64,000 bases of DNA from Agrostemma githago (Eukaryota > Streptophyta > Magnoliopsida > Caryophyllales > Caryophyllaceae), in assembly GCA_958450325.1 (NCBI GenBank), contig OY288243.1:46020878-46084877 (forward strand), in the 5' to 3' direction. Below, one piece after another: positions 34,935-45,876 of this stretch; the first letter of the stretch is position 1; every line of letters starts with the position of its first letter. The notes beneath the pieces are model-generated. The model was not told the origin of the DNA and made no database searches. It saw nothing but the letters and a program-made list of their open reading frames with translations. Made by a program: the position numbers and the translations under genes.

Positions 34935-35923
34935 TGTATGCTTGAAAGATAATGGAAAGAAATTGAGAAAAAAAATTATATAGATAGAAGTCAAACTATT
35001 TCGGAAGTAGGCCTAGGAGGACCGGATGATGATCAATTGTCCAAATTCATTTATGGCATGTTTGAGAATTTCTATTTGGGTTTCACTTATGGAATTGATC
35101 CATATATACTGTTAGGGAACCCAAAAAATTTAGAATTAAAATTGGGTCAGATTTCTAATAAATCCAACTGAGTTAAAAAGATTATTCCAAATCCATGGCT
35201 TAGCGGCTTACCCTGATCATTTTAATTCGCGCTCTTTTCTGTTTTACCCTATCTTCTTTCTCTTTCCTCCATTTGTAACTTGCCGCCATTGTTGTTGGTC
35301 GTCCATTCTCTCTTGTACTTCATGCCTTACTCCTCTCCACCATTTTGGTTTTTTGAGAAAAGGATTAAAACAACACTTTCGCTTCTCGTCGGCGGCGATT
35401 TACTTAAAATCGTCGACAATTTTACGTGGTTTACCTATTTTACCCTTTATTCCTTTTCCTTCCTTGATTAAACAAAACAACATTTCCCTTCATTCCATCA
35501 ACAACAATTGATTATTCAACTTTAAATAAAAAAAATTCACACAATTTTCATCAAAATCAACTTCAAACAACCCAATTTTCCCGTAAGATCATCAAAATCA
35601 ACGATTTAGCATCAGCATCAACAAAAAAAAACACACAATTTTCATCAAAATTAACTTCAAACAACCCAATTTTCCCGTAAGACCATCAAAATCAACAATT
35701 TAGCATCAACATCAACGTAAGATCCCTTTTGTTACTAATCTTAACTAGACTGAACCTGAGAGAGCGTGTCCTCAATTGAGCCCAATTAAACGCTTCGTCA
35801 GGCCCATGAAAATCAATGTCAGTCTGAAATTGGGATGTGTAATCAATATCGTCATCACCGAATTCTGCAGCAGGAATCTGCAAGTTCAATCTTAGTTGTT
35901 ACTAACATTGCAATATTCATTCT
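34935..35923. other. Intergenic stretch with an imperfect duplication
   Basis: AT-rich and no gene recognised. A segment of roughly 100 bp containing ACACAATTTTCATCAAAAT and CCCAATTTTCCCGTAAGA occurs twice in tandem at about 35525-35718. A pyrimidine-rich part (35225-35480) with short open frames resembles leader-type sequence, but no adjoining coding region is found. Confidence 0.5.
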
Positions 35924-36063
35924 AAGTTTACGCCTGGGCATAGACTTTAAAACTCGAAGTCTACGCCTGGGCATAGACTTCGAAACTCGAAGTCTACCCC
36001 TGGGCATAGACTTCGAAACTCGAAGTCTACCCCTGGGCATAGACTTTAAATTTCGAAGTCTAC
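35924..36063. repeat. 33-bp palindromic minisatellite, four units plus a partial
   Basis: Units begin at 35924, 35957, 35990 and 36023, with eight bases of a fifth. Each contains TAGACTTCGAaacTCGAAGTCTA, whose arms are perfectly complementary around a 3-base spacer, joined by a CSCCTGGGCA linker. The two outermost units have AT substitutions that weaken the palindrome. Because 33 is a multiple of three, both strands read as an 11-residue peptide repeat, which I take as incidental. Confidence 0.92.
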
Positions 36064-36203
36064 ACGTTAAAGCAGACGTACGCTTATAGGCTATTCTCGG
36101 GCTATCTTCCACGCATATACCGAAAAGTCTTTCACGACTGTCTTTTCTTTTTCCGCAATAACAATGAAATTAAACCGCGTACATAACAAGAGAAATAAAC
36201 TAA

Positions 36204-37246
36204 GGGTTATTTAACAGCAATAATACTGACTATTGAGCGTATTCCAATAATAATACCAATTACAGTTAATCCAAGAATAATACATCGAATTGGAGTATTC
36301 GAATGATAATGGTACAGAGAAAAATAACCTGTTACTTCAATCTATTCAATCCACACCTACTTACCCTATTTTTTCCTCTCGATCCTACTTAAATTCTTGT
36401 CTTCAATGGCAACTCTGCAAAAAAAAATTTAAAAAAGTCTTGATTTCCATTACCCTCCCCTCCTCATTAAATCTAATAATGAGCTCTCCGTCAAGACATA
36501 AACATAGACTTCATTAATTAAAAAAAAACATACGGAGCATTATCCAATGTGATAATCAATCAAACCATCAAAATTAATTATTGCCCCATCTCTGGTTCTC
36601 TGTCTCCTTCAACTCCCAGGTACTCTCTTTTCGATTTTAAGCATTGCTAATTTGTTTTATTTTATACAAATTTGGGGTTTCGGTTTCAATTAGTTTTTTT
36701 TTTCTGGGTTCGTATTTATTCGATTACCGTTTCGATTATGATTTTTGGGTCCTATTCGGGACTTGATTCGCTTCTAATTTCCAATTTTAGCACAATTAAC
36801 CTGGTCAATCAAATACTATTTTATCTTTCTGCAAATTTCGACAATTTGGGGTTTTGTTTTGATTAGGTTTATTTTCTGAGTTTATATTTATTCGATTAGT
36901 GTTTCGATTAAGGTTTCTAGGTCCAATTCTTGAGTTTATGTTTATGTTTTAATAAACTATCCACTAAGTTTTGTGAAATCTGTTTTGTCATTCACAATTG
37001 TTGTACCAGATTTCTTCATCTTACCAGGTCTAGATTCATTCTCAAGAGAGAGTGAGAAGTAAATGGAGAGTGATGGTAGGAATTAAATGAGGCGTTTGGA
37101 GAGGTGGACCAGTTATTCAGGTAACCGGTCCACTGTACCATTATCATTAGAATAGTTCAATTCAATGTATTATTCTGGGATTAACTGTAATTGGTATTAT
37201 TGTTGGAATATGTCCAATAGTCAGTATTATTGCTATTAAATAACCC
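36204..37246. mobile_element. Mutator-type non-autonomous element (MULE/Pack-MULE-like), 9-bp target duplication
   Basis: The inverted repeats are about 110 bp each (36204-36314 and 37136-37246), start GGGTTATTTAA and share long stretches such as ACCAATTACAGTTAATCC. Flanking 9-bp duplications are exact: ATAAACTAA at 36195-36203 and 37247-37255. Long terminal repeats with a 9-bp duplication define Mutator-like elements. The interior has no transposase. It includes a CTCCTTCAACTCCCAG|GTACTCTC stretch and T-rich, intron-like sequence partly duplicated at about 36673-36760 and 36840-36930, resembling a captured gene leader with the start of its intron. Confidence 0.88.
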
Positions 37247-37255
37247 ATAAACTAA

Positions 37256-37912
37256 TTAACCTCGTCAACGACGTCGTCTCCGAATTGTTTTCGGTATACG
37301 ACAAATTCAAATCAAAAGGAAAATTGTTAACCGTGTTTGACATTCCGGACAATTGTCAACGTTATTGGAAAAATCAAAATATAAGCGTTTCGATGATATT
37401 CGGTTAAATTTAAATATAATAGTGCTACTTTTAGACTTTGTAATTTCCTTAAGTTAAATAGTGGTAGGTTAAATAATATTATTTAAGTTAATTTAATTAG
37501 TAAATCATGATAATATAATAGTAGTTACGTGGTTATATCGTGATAATATTATAATAATATAATGGTAGGTTAAATTAATAGTAAATCGTGGTTAGTTTAG
37601 ATTTTGTTTAGTTAGTAATTAAACAGAGGGCAATTCGGTCATTTACTGTCATATTTGCCGACGATGTTAAGTAAATCGCCGACGACGATGAGTAGTCCCC
37701 ATATTATATGTTAGTCTATACCATTATATTATATATATATATATATATATTATATAAGCGAAGATATAACATTATATTAGGAAAATATATAACATTATAG
37801 TAAATTAAGATGGTTATAATATATAATACGTGTTATAATATATTAGGTTATAATATAACATATATTAAAGTGTATGTAATTATATGTTAATATATACCAT
37901 TACCTCTATATA
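37256..37912. other. AT-rich intergenic stretch
   Basis: Low-complexity A/T sequence with (TA)n near 37731-37752. No coding region seen. Confidence 0.6.
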
Positions 37913-38158
37913 GAGGTAGGTTGAAATAAGTTCAACAAATTTTTTAAGTTCCTAAGTTCCAGTGTTAAAGTTACACAAAAAGTGCTTAAAATTACACGAG
38001 ATGAGTGATAAAGTTGCACTTTATCACTTGAAGTGATAAAAGTGCTGAATATTATAGTTACATATCAATTTTGAACAAATGCAACTTTATCGTATGTCAT
38101 TTGTAACTTTAATGTAGACTTAAAAAAATTGCTGACCTTATTTGAACCTACCTCTATA
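37913..38158 (-). mobile_element. AT-rich MITE, copy 2 (inverted relative to 29926-30075)
   Basis: The ends TAGAGGTAGGTTGAAATAAG and CTTATTTGAACCTACCTCTA are inverted repeats of about 20 bp beside (TA)n sequence. The body matches the MITE at 29926-30075 in reverse complement. No coding capacity. Confidence 0.8.
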
Positions 38159-38596
38159 TATATATATGATATAAGCGAAGATATTACATTATAGTAAATT
38201 AAGATGGTTATAATATACAAAAGTGTATGTTTTAGTAAGCGTATATATAAAACATATATATAGGAAAATAAAATATATGTTGGAGAAATAGGAAAAATAT
38301 ATATTAAATATACTAAATACGAAATTGGAAGAATATAACATAACCGTATAATAAGCGTATATACATACTAAATACGAAAAATATACGGGTATATATACAT
38401 GAAGGAAATGACAATATTGCCCGTAAATTAAGGAAGAGATGCAAAATGGTTTAAGTGATAGGACGATTTTGTCCAATTAATGTGGAAGCTCAGAGCGAGG
38501 TTTTGTGAGATGTTAGGCGTGCCACGTCAGCGAAGATGGTGTTATATTTAAGTAAATTAAGATTAATGAATAAACTCTCCCCATTTATTCAATCAA
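38159..38596. other. AT-rich stretch without a recognised gene
   Basis: Extremely A/T-rich with ATATAT runs. A minus-strand frame of about 95 codons (38189-38476) is Tyr/Phe/Ile-rich because of composition. Confidence 0.6.
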
Positions 38597-38774
38597 TTTT
38601 TCTAACATGTGCCCATTGGGCAGATGTTAATAGCTTAATTATGGAAGAATTCTTAAGCATATTATTTAAGTATGGTAAATATAAGTTACTATTTCAGTTT
38701 ATCATAATAATATGCTTAAGAATCCTTCCATAATTAAGCTATTAACATGTGCCCGATGGATACATATTAGAAAA
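38597..38774. mobile_element. Fold-back MITE, about 178 bp
   Basis: TTTTCTAACATGTGCCC at the left and GATACATATTAGAAAA at the right are imperfect termini. The arms (TTAATAGCTTAATTATGGAAG and, 38722-38750, its complement) are nearly perfect, so the whole element can fold into one long hairpin with a loop of roughly 30 bases around 38675-38700. Confidence 0.8.
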
Positions 38775-41700
38775 TTTGTTACTCGACTACTAGCAAATTG
38801 AAAAAACTTTTTTTTAAAAGTAAAATTACTAACAGGGTCTAAAGTACTACTACTCCGTATAATTTTAATACATTTTAGTACGAAACAGGTTTATAAGAAA
38901 ATCAATAACACGTTAACAATTCTGGGACGAAAATGTTAAGTTTCGACGCTACCAAGAATTTGATTCTGGCTTCGTCCCTGCTCAACTCGGCCTCTTCATA
39001 TACAAAAAAGAGAAGAGTAATAAAGAGAGAGTTTACGTGTGCATTCGCCATGTCTGATACAAGTTTGACCAGCACTTTAGTAGCAAGGCACAGGACACCA
39101 GAACATTCGGCTTGATAAAGATTGAAAGTTGTCATCAATGTCAATGCTAAATTAAGTTCCAAAAAACACCTGCGAACCACCGTACTTAAATCTTTAAGGG
39201 AAAGATAACATGGAACCTAAAGCTTTATTATATCTAATCCATAGGACATATCAAACCTTGAATTAACTGAAAATAACCAATGATATTATAGTATGCTGTG
39301 ATCGCAACACTCAGCCTACAAGAGGCAAATCGTCAAAGCCAATTAAATGAACCACCAAGAACATTTAGGTTGCGAAATGGGAATGAAGACTTTACCTCAC
39401 GACATCAAATCTTAGTCCCTGTCTCGTCTTTTTGTGGAACATTTACTAAGTTATTTGGCTTTATATTAATAACAATAAAGACTTAATCACAAAAATGATG
39501 TAATCATATCACGACATGAGCAACAATAGCAAAAGTAAAAAAAATGCACACCTCTTAAACAAATGCATGGTTCAAAATGAATATAGGTTCCATATCATTT
39601 GATAGAGAGCAAATATTTGTTAACCTCTGCATGGCAATTTCTAACTAGGAAAAAATTGAGACAATACTGTTGTACTCTCATGTATAACGAACCAAACATA
39701 AAAAGCCTTACATTTTAACAGAAGGCATTCCGTGTATTCCTATAAGGCATTCCGTGTATTTCTATAGGGCATTTGGATGACAAATTTGAATGCCTTGATG
39801 AAGAATTTAGGTAGATAGCCGCTTGTTGTGGCAAAACCTAACATGTATCACATATATTTTATCAAGAACTTTTTCAGTACCAACATGAACTAATAAGTGT
39901 GGAATAACTGAGAATGTACCTATGCACTCTTGTAGAAGAAGAGTTCAATAACAAATGTAACAATAAGGCCATGGAAAGCTTCACACATGAAGTTTACTTC
40001 AACATAGAGTGATACACGGACATAGTGATATACATACTAAGTGATATACATACTAAGAAAGATGATACGTTTTTTTGACGCAAGCAAAGACAGGTTAATA
40101 AAAACATTTATATAATTTCATTTTGAGCTCTACTTATTCTATTATTAAAGATGGTAATGTGTTTTTTTAAATCTTCAAAACTCTGGATCACCATAAGTTT
40201 TGCGATACGAGATCTGAGGTCGTGGATAGTACATTTGTGGAGCAAATAACAAAACAATGGTTTGTAAATTCATTTTCTTATACGCATAAAGTTTTATAGA
40301 GAAAATTATTAAACTTTATGTCCTATTTCAATCAATTGTTTATGTTTACTCCGGATTAAAAGTAACATAAGCCAAGAATTTGATAGAGGAAGTAATAAAA
40401 GTGTCAGAGGTAACTTGATACATCCCTAATCAATTACGTGATGACAATTAGGCAAATGAATGTTGAAAACACAATAACGAAGCAACTAACTCACTTCACT
40501 AGCTAGTTGATAGCTCACGGATTTACCAAAATATAACAATTATAATCCACGATTATGATTATGAAAAAAGCTAGCTTGACCTAATAACCTTTTAGAGGTT
40601 TAAGAGGCCACACAAATATCCAACGTCCGAAGTATGAGAAATGCTTACCAACTCTCTGATGAGTATACTTGATAGTCACATGCTTGAAAAAATCCCTCCA
40701 ATCAAGCCTAGCAAAATGTGACTTCATCCTAGTCCGAGAGACAATGTCCATGAAACAGGGCGATCAAAGCCGGCCCAACATCGATCAAAACTAGATATAT
40801 CAAGAACATTGGTAATACCTTCCAGTCTACTCATGGTAAAGATACAATGAAAGACGACACAAAAATTGGATAGACTATATGTCAATATTTCTTTGTGGAT
40901 ATAAATGCAACTCCACAATACCTACTATATTTGGACAAACATATATGCAGCACCAAGAAAGTCGAAACTCGCGTGCTGAGAGAGCGCAAACTATCCTTTA
41001 ATCAAACCATTCATAGATGGAACTCCAAAAGAAACATCTTAGGTCTATCACTGATTCACTACTACTGTACACAAATCCACAAACAAGTGACAATCTTTCA
41101 GTTATAGCACAATACCTTTAGTATCCACGTGATGAAAAAATTCAACACGGGTTCCAAGTGGAGAACTTCATTTTAGCCGATGATTATAATTCTTTTTCTA
41201 CTCCTGATTTGCTATTTATGTGTAACACGTTAATAGATTAATTGAAAGTGGAGAAAAGAAAACATGGGGTGACAAATAGAGAATTACTTACAGCGTAGTA
41301 TACGAGATGCGACTGAATCAATCACTGTTCAAAAACGTAGATTTGGTGCCAGAAAACTCCTATATTGACGGCACACCAATATCAAGTTATTAGATATGGA
41401 ATGCAATAATTAACCAAAACACAACACAAAAACACTAGATTTAGGGTTATATAAGAAAACAAAGGAATCTCAGGCGATAATAAATCAATAACAAAATAAA
41501 TGTAGAAGATATTATTAGAAACAAACCTTGGTCTTAATTTTTAATTGGATCAGTGAATGGACTCAAAATAAATCGATTATCAGGGTTTTCTTAATCGACT
41601 ATTGTTGAGTGATTTTTTATTAATTATGATAGTTTTTGCAGTTATAACTAAGGGTTATGTTCGATGAAACTGGAAAATGGGAGAATAAGTTTTCTTTTTG

Positions 41701-41840
41701 GTACATAAATGGTAGAAGAAGATGAGACAAATGGGGTTAGGCAGAATGTCTTAGGCGGGTAGGATTTTAGTCAAATTTTTAATTTTTAATAATTTGAATT
41801 CAAACTAAATTCAATATTAAGTGCCAATGGCATCGTAAGG
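38775..41840. other. 3-kb intergenic stretch, no confident gene
   Basis: AT-rich with short frames only. A 20-base phrase GGCATTCCGTGTATTYCTAT is repeated in tandem at about 39724-39765. On the minus strand, 40649-40758 reads as an exon-like segment ending at a good donor (GTAAGC), but I could not link it to other exons or name it. No transposon domain is recognisable. Confidence 0.45.
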
Positions 41841-41872
41841 CGTCATAAAATGACAGGAGGTGGATTATGTGG

Positions 41873-42290
41873 TCAATAGTAAAGCGTCTTAAATACAAGG
41901 GATTTGTAGTAGTGAGTGGTCCCCACAAGAGCCGTGTGGGTCAGATCCAACCAAAATTGAGTAGTGGCGGAGTCACTCTCAGTACCCTCGAGCGTAGCAG
42001 TCACAGCTCGAGAATCAATCCCAAAAATCTTTCTCAATGTAACATAGGTCACATTATGTGATCGGTTCATTAATTGAAATTGGATACTTCTTTGGTCTCT
42101 AGTGGTTGTAGAAGTAAGGGTAGAAAGGAATTCAAGGGTCAAGCGTTTGTAAGTGGATGCACTTAGGTCGATGAAACCCCTCAATCCCCCTTTGTTCAGC
42201 AACTGTTCCATGGAAGGTAAGACTCCTAGTCTGGTCAAAACAGCTTTGTCAAAGAATTTTGTAGTTAGGATCTCTCTTGTGGGATTGGTG
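41873..42290 (-). pseudogene. Athila-type Gypsy ORF fragment
   Basis: On the minus strand a 121-codon frame with an in-frame extension towards 42290 reads REILTTKFFDKAVLTRLGV, then GLRGFIDLSASTYKRLTLEF, and later a RKIFGIDSRAV segment. The order of an LG.. motif, a TY..LTLEFLSTL motif and a (K/R)..GI motif resembles the ORF1-type proteins found in Athila Gypsy elements. It ends abruptly and no LTRs or pol are adjacent, so it is a relic. Confidence 0.45.
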
Positions 42291-43124
42291 AGGTTTCAGC
42301 AATGTATTTTTTCATCGGGAGATAGCTTACATCCCACGTAATCCTCACCGGGTCGGGGTTCAAGGAGCAGGGTGGGTTTACTAGAGGTGAGACCTGCCCC
42401 GAAAAGTGATTTCCGCTTTGTCATCCAACAATTCACGTAACAAACAAACGGGACACACGACAGCTACTTATGCACCAGCTCAGTAGTGTACTGACTCAAC
42501 AAAACCAACAGAAAGAGAGTAGTTGCACTCTCAATCAACGGAAACAGTACCACAAAACGACAACTAGGACCCGAAAAGCAACTCCAACAGCTAAATCGAT
42601 TCAAAGATTTCTACAATAGGATGAATATTGCCATTAAATGTCATCACAGCTGGTCATATAGCAGCAACACGCAAGTCAATTGCGAAAGTCGACTCAAACT
42701 GAGCCAAAATAGACTCCAATTAAAAAAGCGTAAATAAAGACCGACACCAACTAAAAACGAGTTGAAATTCCACTACACCATAACAACCGACATCTGCGTA
42801 AATAAAGACGGAAGGGAGATCGAAGACTTACAGCCCAACATCGTCAATTGCGCGAGCAGATGTGAGGAGCAGAACCAACTCTTTGAACAGCAGATCCGAG
42901 AGATTAACGGAGCGAAATCAACCCGCAAGAAGAGAAGGAGACGGAAACAGAATCAACTCCGTCTGCATCTGCGTTCGAGTTGAAATTGGACAAAAATCTA
43001 CCTTCAGAACCGTCAAAGAGGACTAAAACCGTTGTAAAGGCTGACCTCAACTCCGTCAATTCAATAGATGATTCGCCCCTGTCAACTCGAAACCCTAGGC
43101 TAGCAGAAGCGGTAACACGGTGAG
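42291..43124. other. Stretch between the Athila relic and Gypsy C
   Basis: May belong to the same decayed Gypsy as the Athila-like fragment. Short frames on both strands (42762-42983 plus, 42904-43236 minus) have no recognisable domain. Confidence 0.4.
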
Positions 43125-44229
43125 TGTAGACACCCACATTTTGACCGCCAGGTGTCAATAGCAGTTTCCGACAAACACCCGATGATGATCGGACGCAAAC
43201 GTGCTTTAACGTACTCGGAAATGGGCTCGAAATCATGGATATTTAGCTTGGGCTTTTTAAGGAGTACAAATCTCACAAAACCGACCTCAAATTCAGGCCC
43301 AGTGGGTCGTTTTGGGTCAAATAAGACTAATTTGGGTCGAATCCGACACCGGGGGCAAAACCGTCTTCTAGCGACCGAGTCAAAACCCGATCAAAGATAT
43401 TTTTGAAACGTGTGAGTCAGCCGTGTCACCTCACGTGACCAATTCGAACTCAAACTCCATAAAAAAATCAGCTACACAAATATTAAACAATTCCGTTAAA
43501 GGTAGAATTCGATCTCAAGTAGGAATTCTATCCGAACACCGAATCAAACACTCGACCGAGCGTAGGACACTCGGCCGAGCAGCCTGTTTTCCAGCCAATT
43601 TTGTGGCTTCTTTGCCAAGAAAAGAGAATTCTCGTTCCTCTCGACTTCTTATGTTTCCTATCCAAACAGGTATTCCTTGTTGTCCAAGCAAGATACCTCT
43701 CTCAACCTCCTTCTCCTATAAATAGGACCATTTGCATACACAATATACACACGATTAATTCATACAATCCCCGATACACACAATATTCATACACATTCAA
43801 CACATCAACCAATTATTCATACACCTCGAGACTCTCACACTTAGCATCGAGAAACCGATAGTGTAACCCGAGACTACAAAAAACCGGCCTTAGATCCGTC
43901 ACCCTTAACGTCCAAACCAAAACCACCACAACTCACCGACGTTAACCCAACGCTCCCGTGCCTTAGCCACATCCCGACGAGCCCCAATCCGAGTTAACAA
44001 GAGCATGTAGGTTGAGGGTGTAACCAAACCCGACTTCTCTTCCTCTCTTTCTCTCTTCCTCGACTTTCCTCGTCTTTTCTTCTTTTTTCATCGTTGGTCG
44101 ATTTTCATTATGGGTCGTTCGTCGCATATTTTCTTATTTCTAATATCGATATTACTAAAAACTATTTTCATATAACGAATATTCTTAAAAATATGATACC
44201 GATTCTTTAATCGAATATCGTATTAAAAG

Positions 44230-44617
44230 TGTTCCGGTATTGGAATCAATTAACCCGACGTGGAATTCGGGTTCGTATCGTTTGATGTTGCTTGGGATGT
44301 CAATTGACCAATTTTGACTGGCTCTCCTTCCTCCTACTCCTTCGGTCGGACCTTCCCGGCGGAATGGGCTGGCTCCCTGCACACAGAACGCACAGGGCCT
44401 CGGAGGTTGTCCGAGGAAACCCTCTCCGATGCCTAAGTCAGTCCGTGAATGCCTTAAGGAACCTAGCTCGTGAGGAACTAGGTGGCGATTTAAGAGTAAG
44501 AGTTCTAGAGAGAGAAAATCCAACCCCTTTCTTGTGGGAAATGGGAGAGTATTTATACCTTCCAACAAGAGAGGGAAGTAGAAGGAGAATGGGTGGATAA
44601 GAAGGTGACAAGTGGCC
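44230..44617 (-). repeat. 3' LTR of Gypsy D, partial
   Basis: It matches 48987-49374 with about eight differences by eye, then homology stops at GTGACAAGTGGC, the deletion breakpoint. Confidence 0.88.
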
Positions 44618-45867
44618 ATGGCCTGATCCCTAGCCTCATATTCCCCGTTGATTTGATTGGCAATGAGCTGGGATTCGGTTGCTAGTACAATTCGCTCGGC
44701 GCCTGCAGTCTTGGCTAGATTTATTCCCACTAGTACGGCCTCATATTCTGCCTCGTTGTTTGACGCAGGGAAGGTGAATCTAAGCGCATCCTCAAAATCC
44801 ACTCCTTCAGGGCTGGTCAGCACGACCCCTTCCCCTGCTCCATTGGCTGTTGAGGACCCGTCAGTGTGTACTATCCACTCCTCGGTGGGAGGTTCCTCTT
44901 CCCCAGAGTGAGAACATTCAGCCAGGAAGTCCGCCAGGGCCCGTGCTTTGATGGCTGTCCTGGGCTGGTATGATATCCCCAGTCCGCTTAACTCAATTGC
45001 CCATTTTAGCAGCCTTCCTGATTTCTCAAACTTTTCCAGTATCCTTCTTAGTGGCTGGTCGGTGAGGACCACAACAGGATGTGCGTCGAAGTAGGGCCTG
45101 AGTTTTCTGGTTGCTATGACGACTGCATAGGCGGCCTTTTCGACCATAGGATAGTTTCTTTCTGCTGCCCCCAGGGCGTGACTTACAAAGTAGATGGGCT
45201 GCTGTGAGTCTGCTTCTTCTTTCAGGATGACCGCACTCACTGTTGAGTTGGTGACAGCAATGTATAGGTATAACTTTTCTCCTGCCACGGGTCTCGCCAA
45301 GGTAGGGAGTTTCTTCAGATGCTCCTTCAACTGTTCGAAGGCTTTCTTCTGCTCATCCTCCCATTTGAATTGCTTGTTGCCCTTCAATACTTTGAAGAAA
45401 GGGGTTGACTTGTCTGCTGACCTGGCGATAAAGCGAGCCAGGGCAGCCATCCTGCCTGTGAGTCGTTGGATATCCCTTACGGTCTTAGGCTCTGGGAGGT
45501 CTAGGACCTCCTGAGTTTTTTCGGGATTGGCGTCTATTCCCCTAGAGCTGACTAAGAACCCTAGGAATTTGCCAGATCGGACTCCGAACGTGCATTTCTT
45601 TGGATTTAACTTCATCTTGTACGATCGCAGGGAGGAGAATGTTTCCTGCAGGTCCGCCAGGTGCTCCCTATCTCCCTTGCTTTTGACGATTGCATCGTCG
45701 ACGTAGGCTTCCAAGTTTCTCCCTTTTTGGTTTTCAAAGACTTTGTCCACCAATCGCTGATAGGTGGCGCCTGCATTCTTCAGCCCAAATGGCATCATCT
45801 TATACATGTAAGTGCCATGGCTGGTTATGAAGGCGCACTTCACCCTGTCAGGCTGCCAGAGGTACAC
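44618..45867 (-). pseudogene. Gypsy D RT (second part) and RNase H, fused to LTR
   Basis: Same frame as the upstream gag-protease ORF. It has the RT palm catalytic YVDDAIV (about 45690), connection sequence FLGFLVSSRGIDANPEKT, then RNase H with HTDGSS (about 44865) and NNEAEYEA (about 44750). The third acidic position reads ATESQL, where SDSQL is usual, so the RNase H may be impaired. The frame then continues into the LTR to a stop at 44185, giving a chimeric product. TAG at 45874-45876 separates it from the preceding LDAFSG motif. Confidence 0.88.
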
Positions 45868-45876
45868 TTGATGCTA

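Noticed and set aside
35924..36063. Possible CRISPR-like array
   Set aside because: Units are contiguous 33-mers without unique spacers, in plant DNA; it is a minisatellite.
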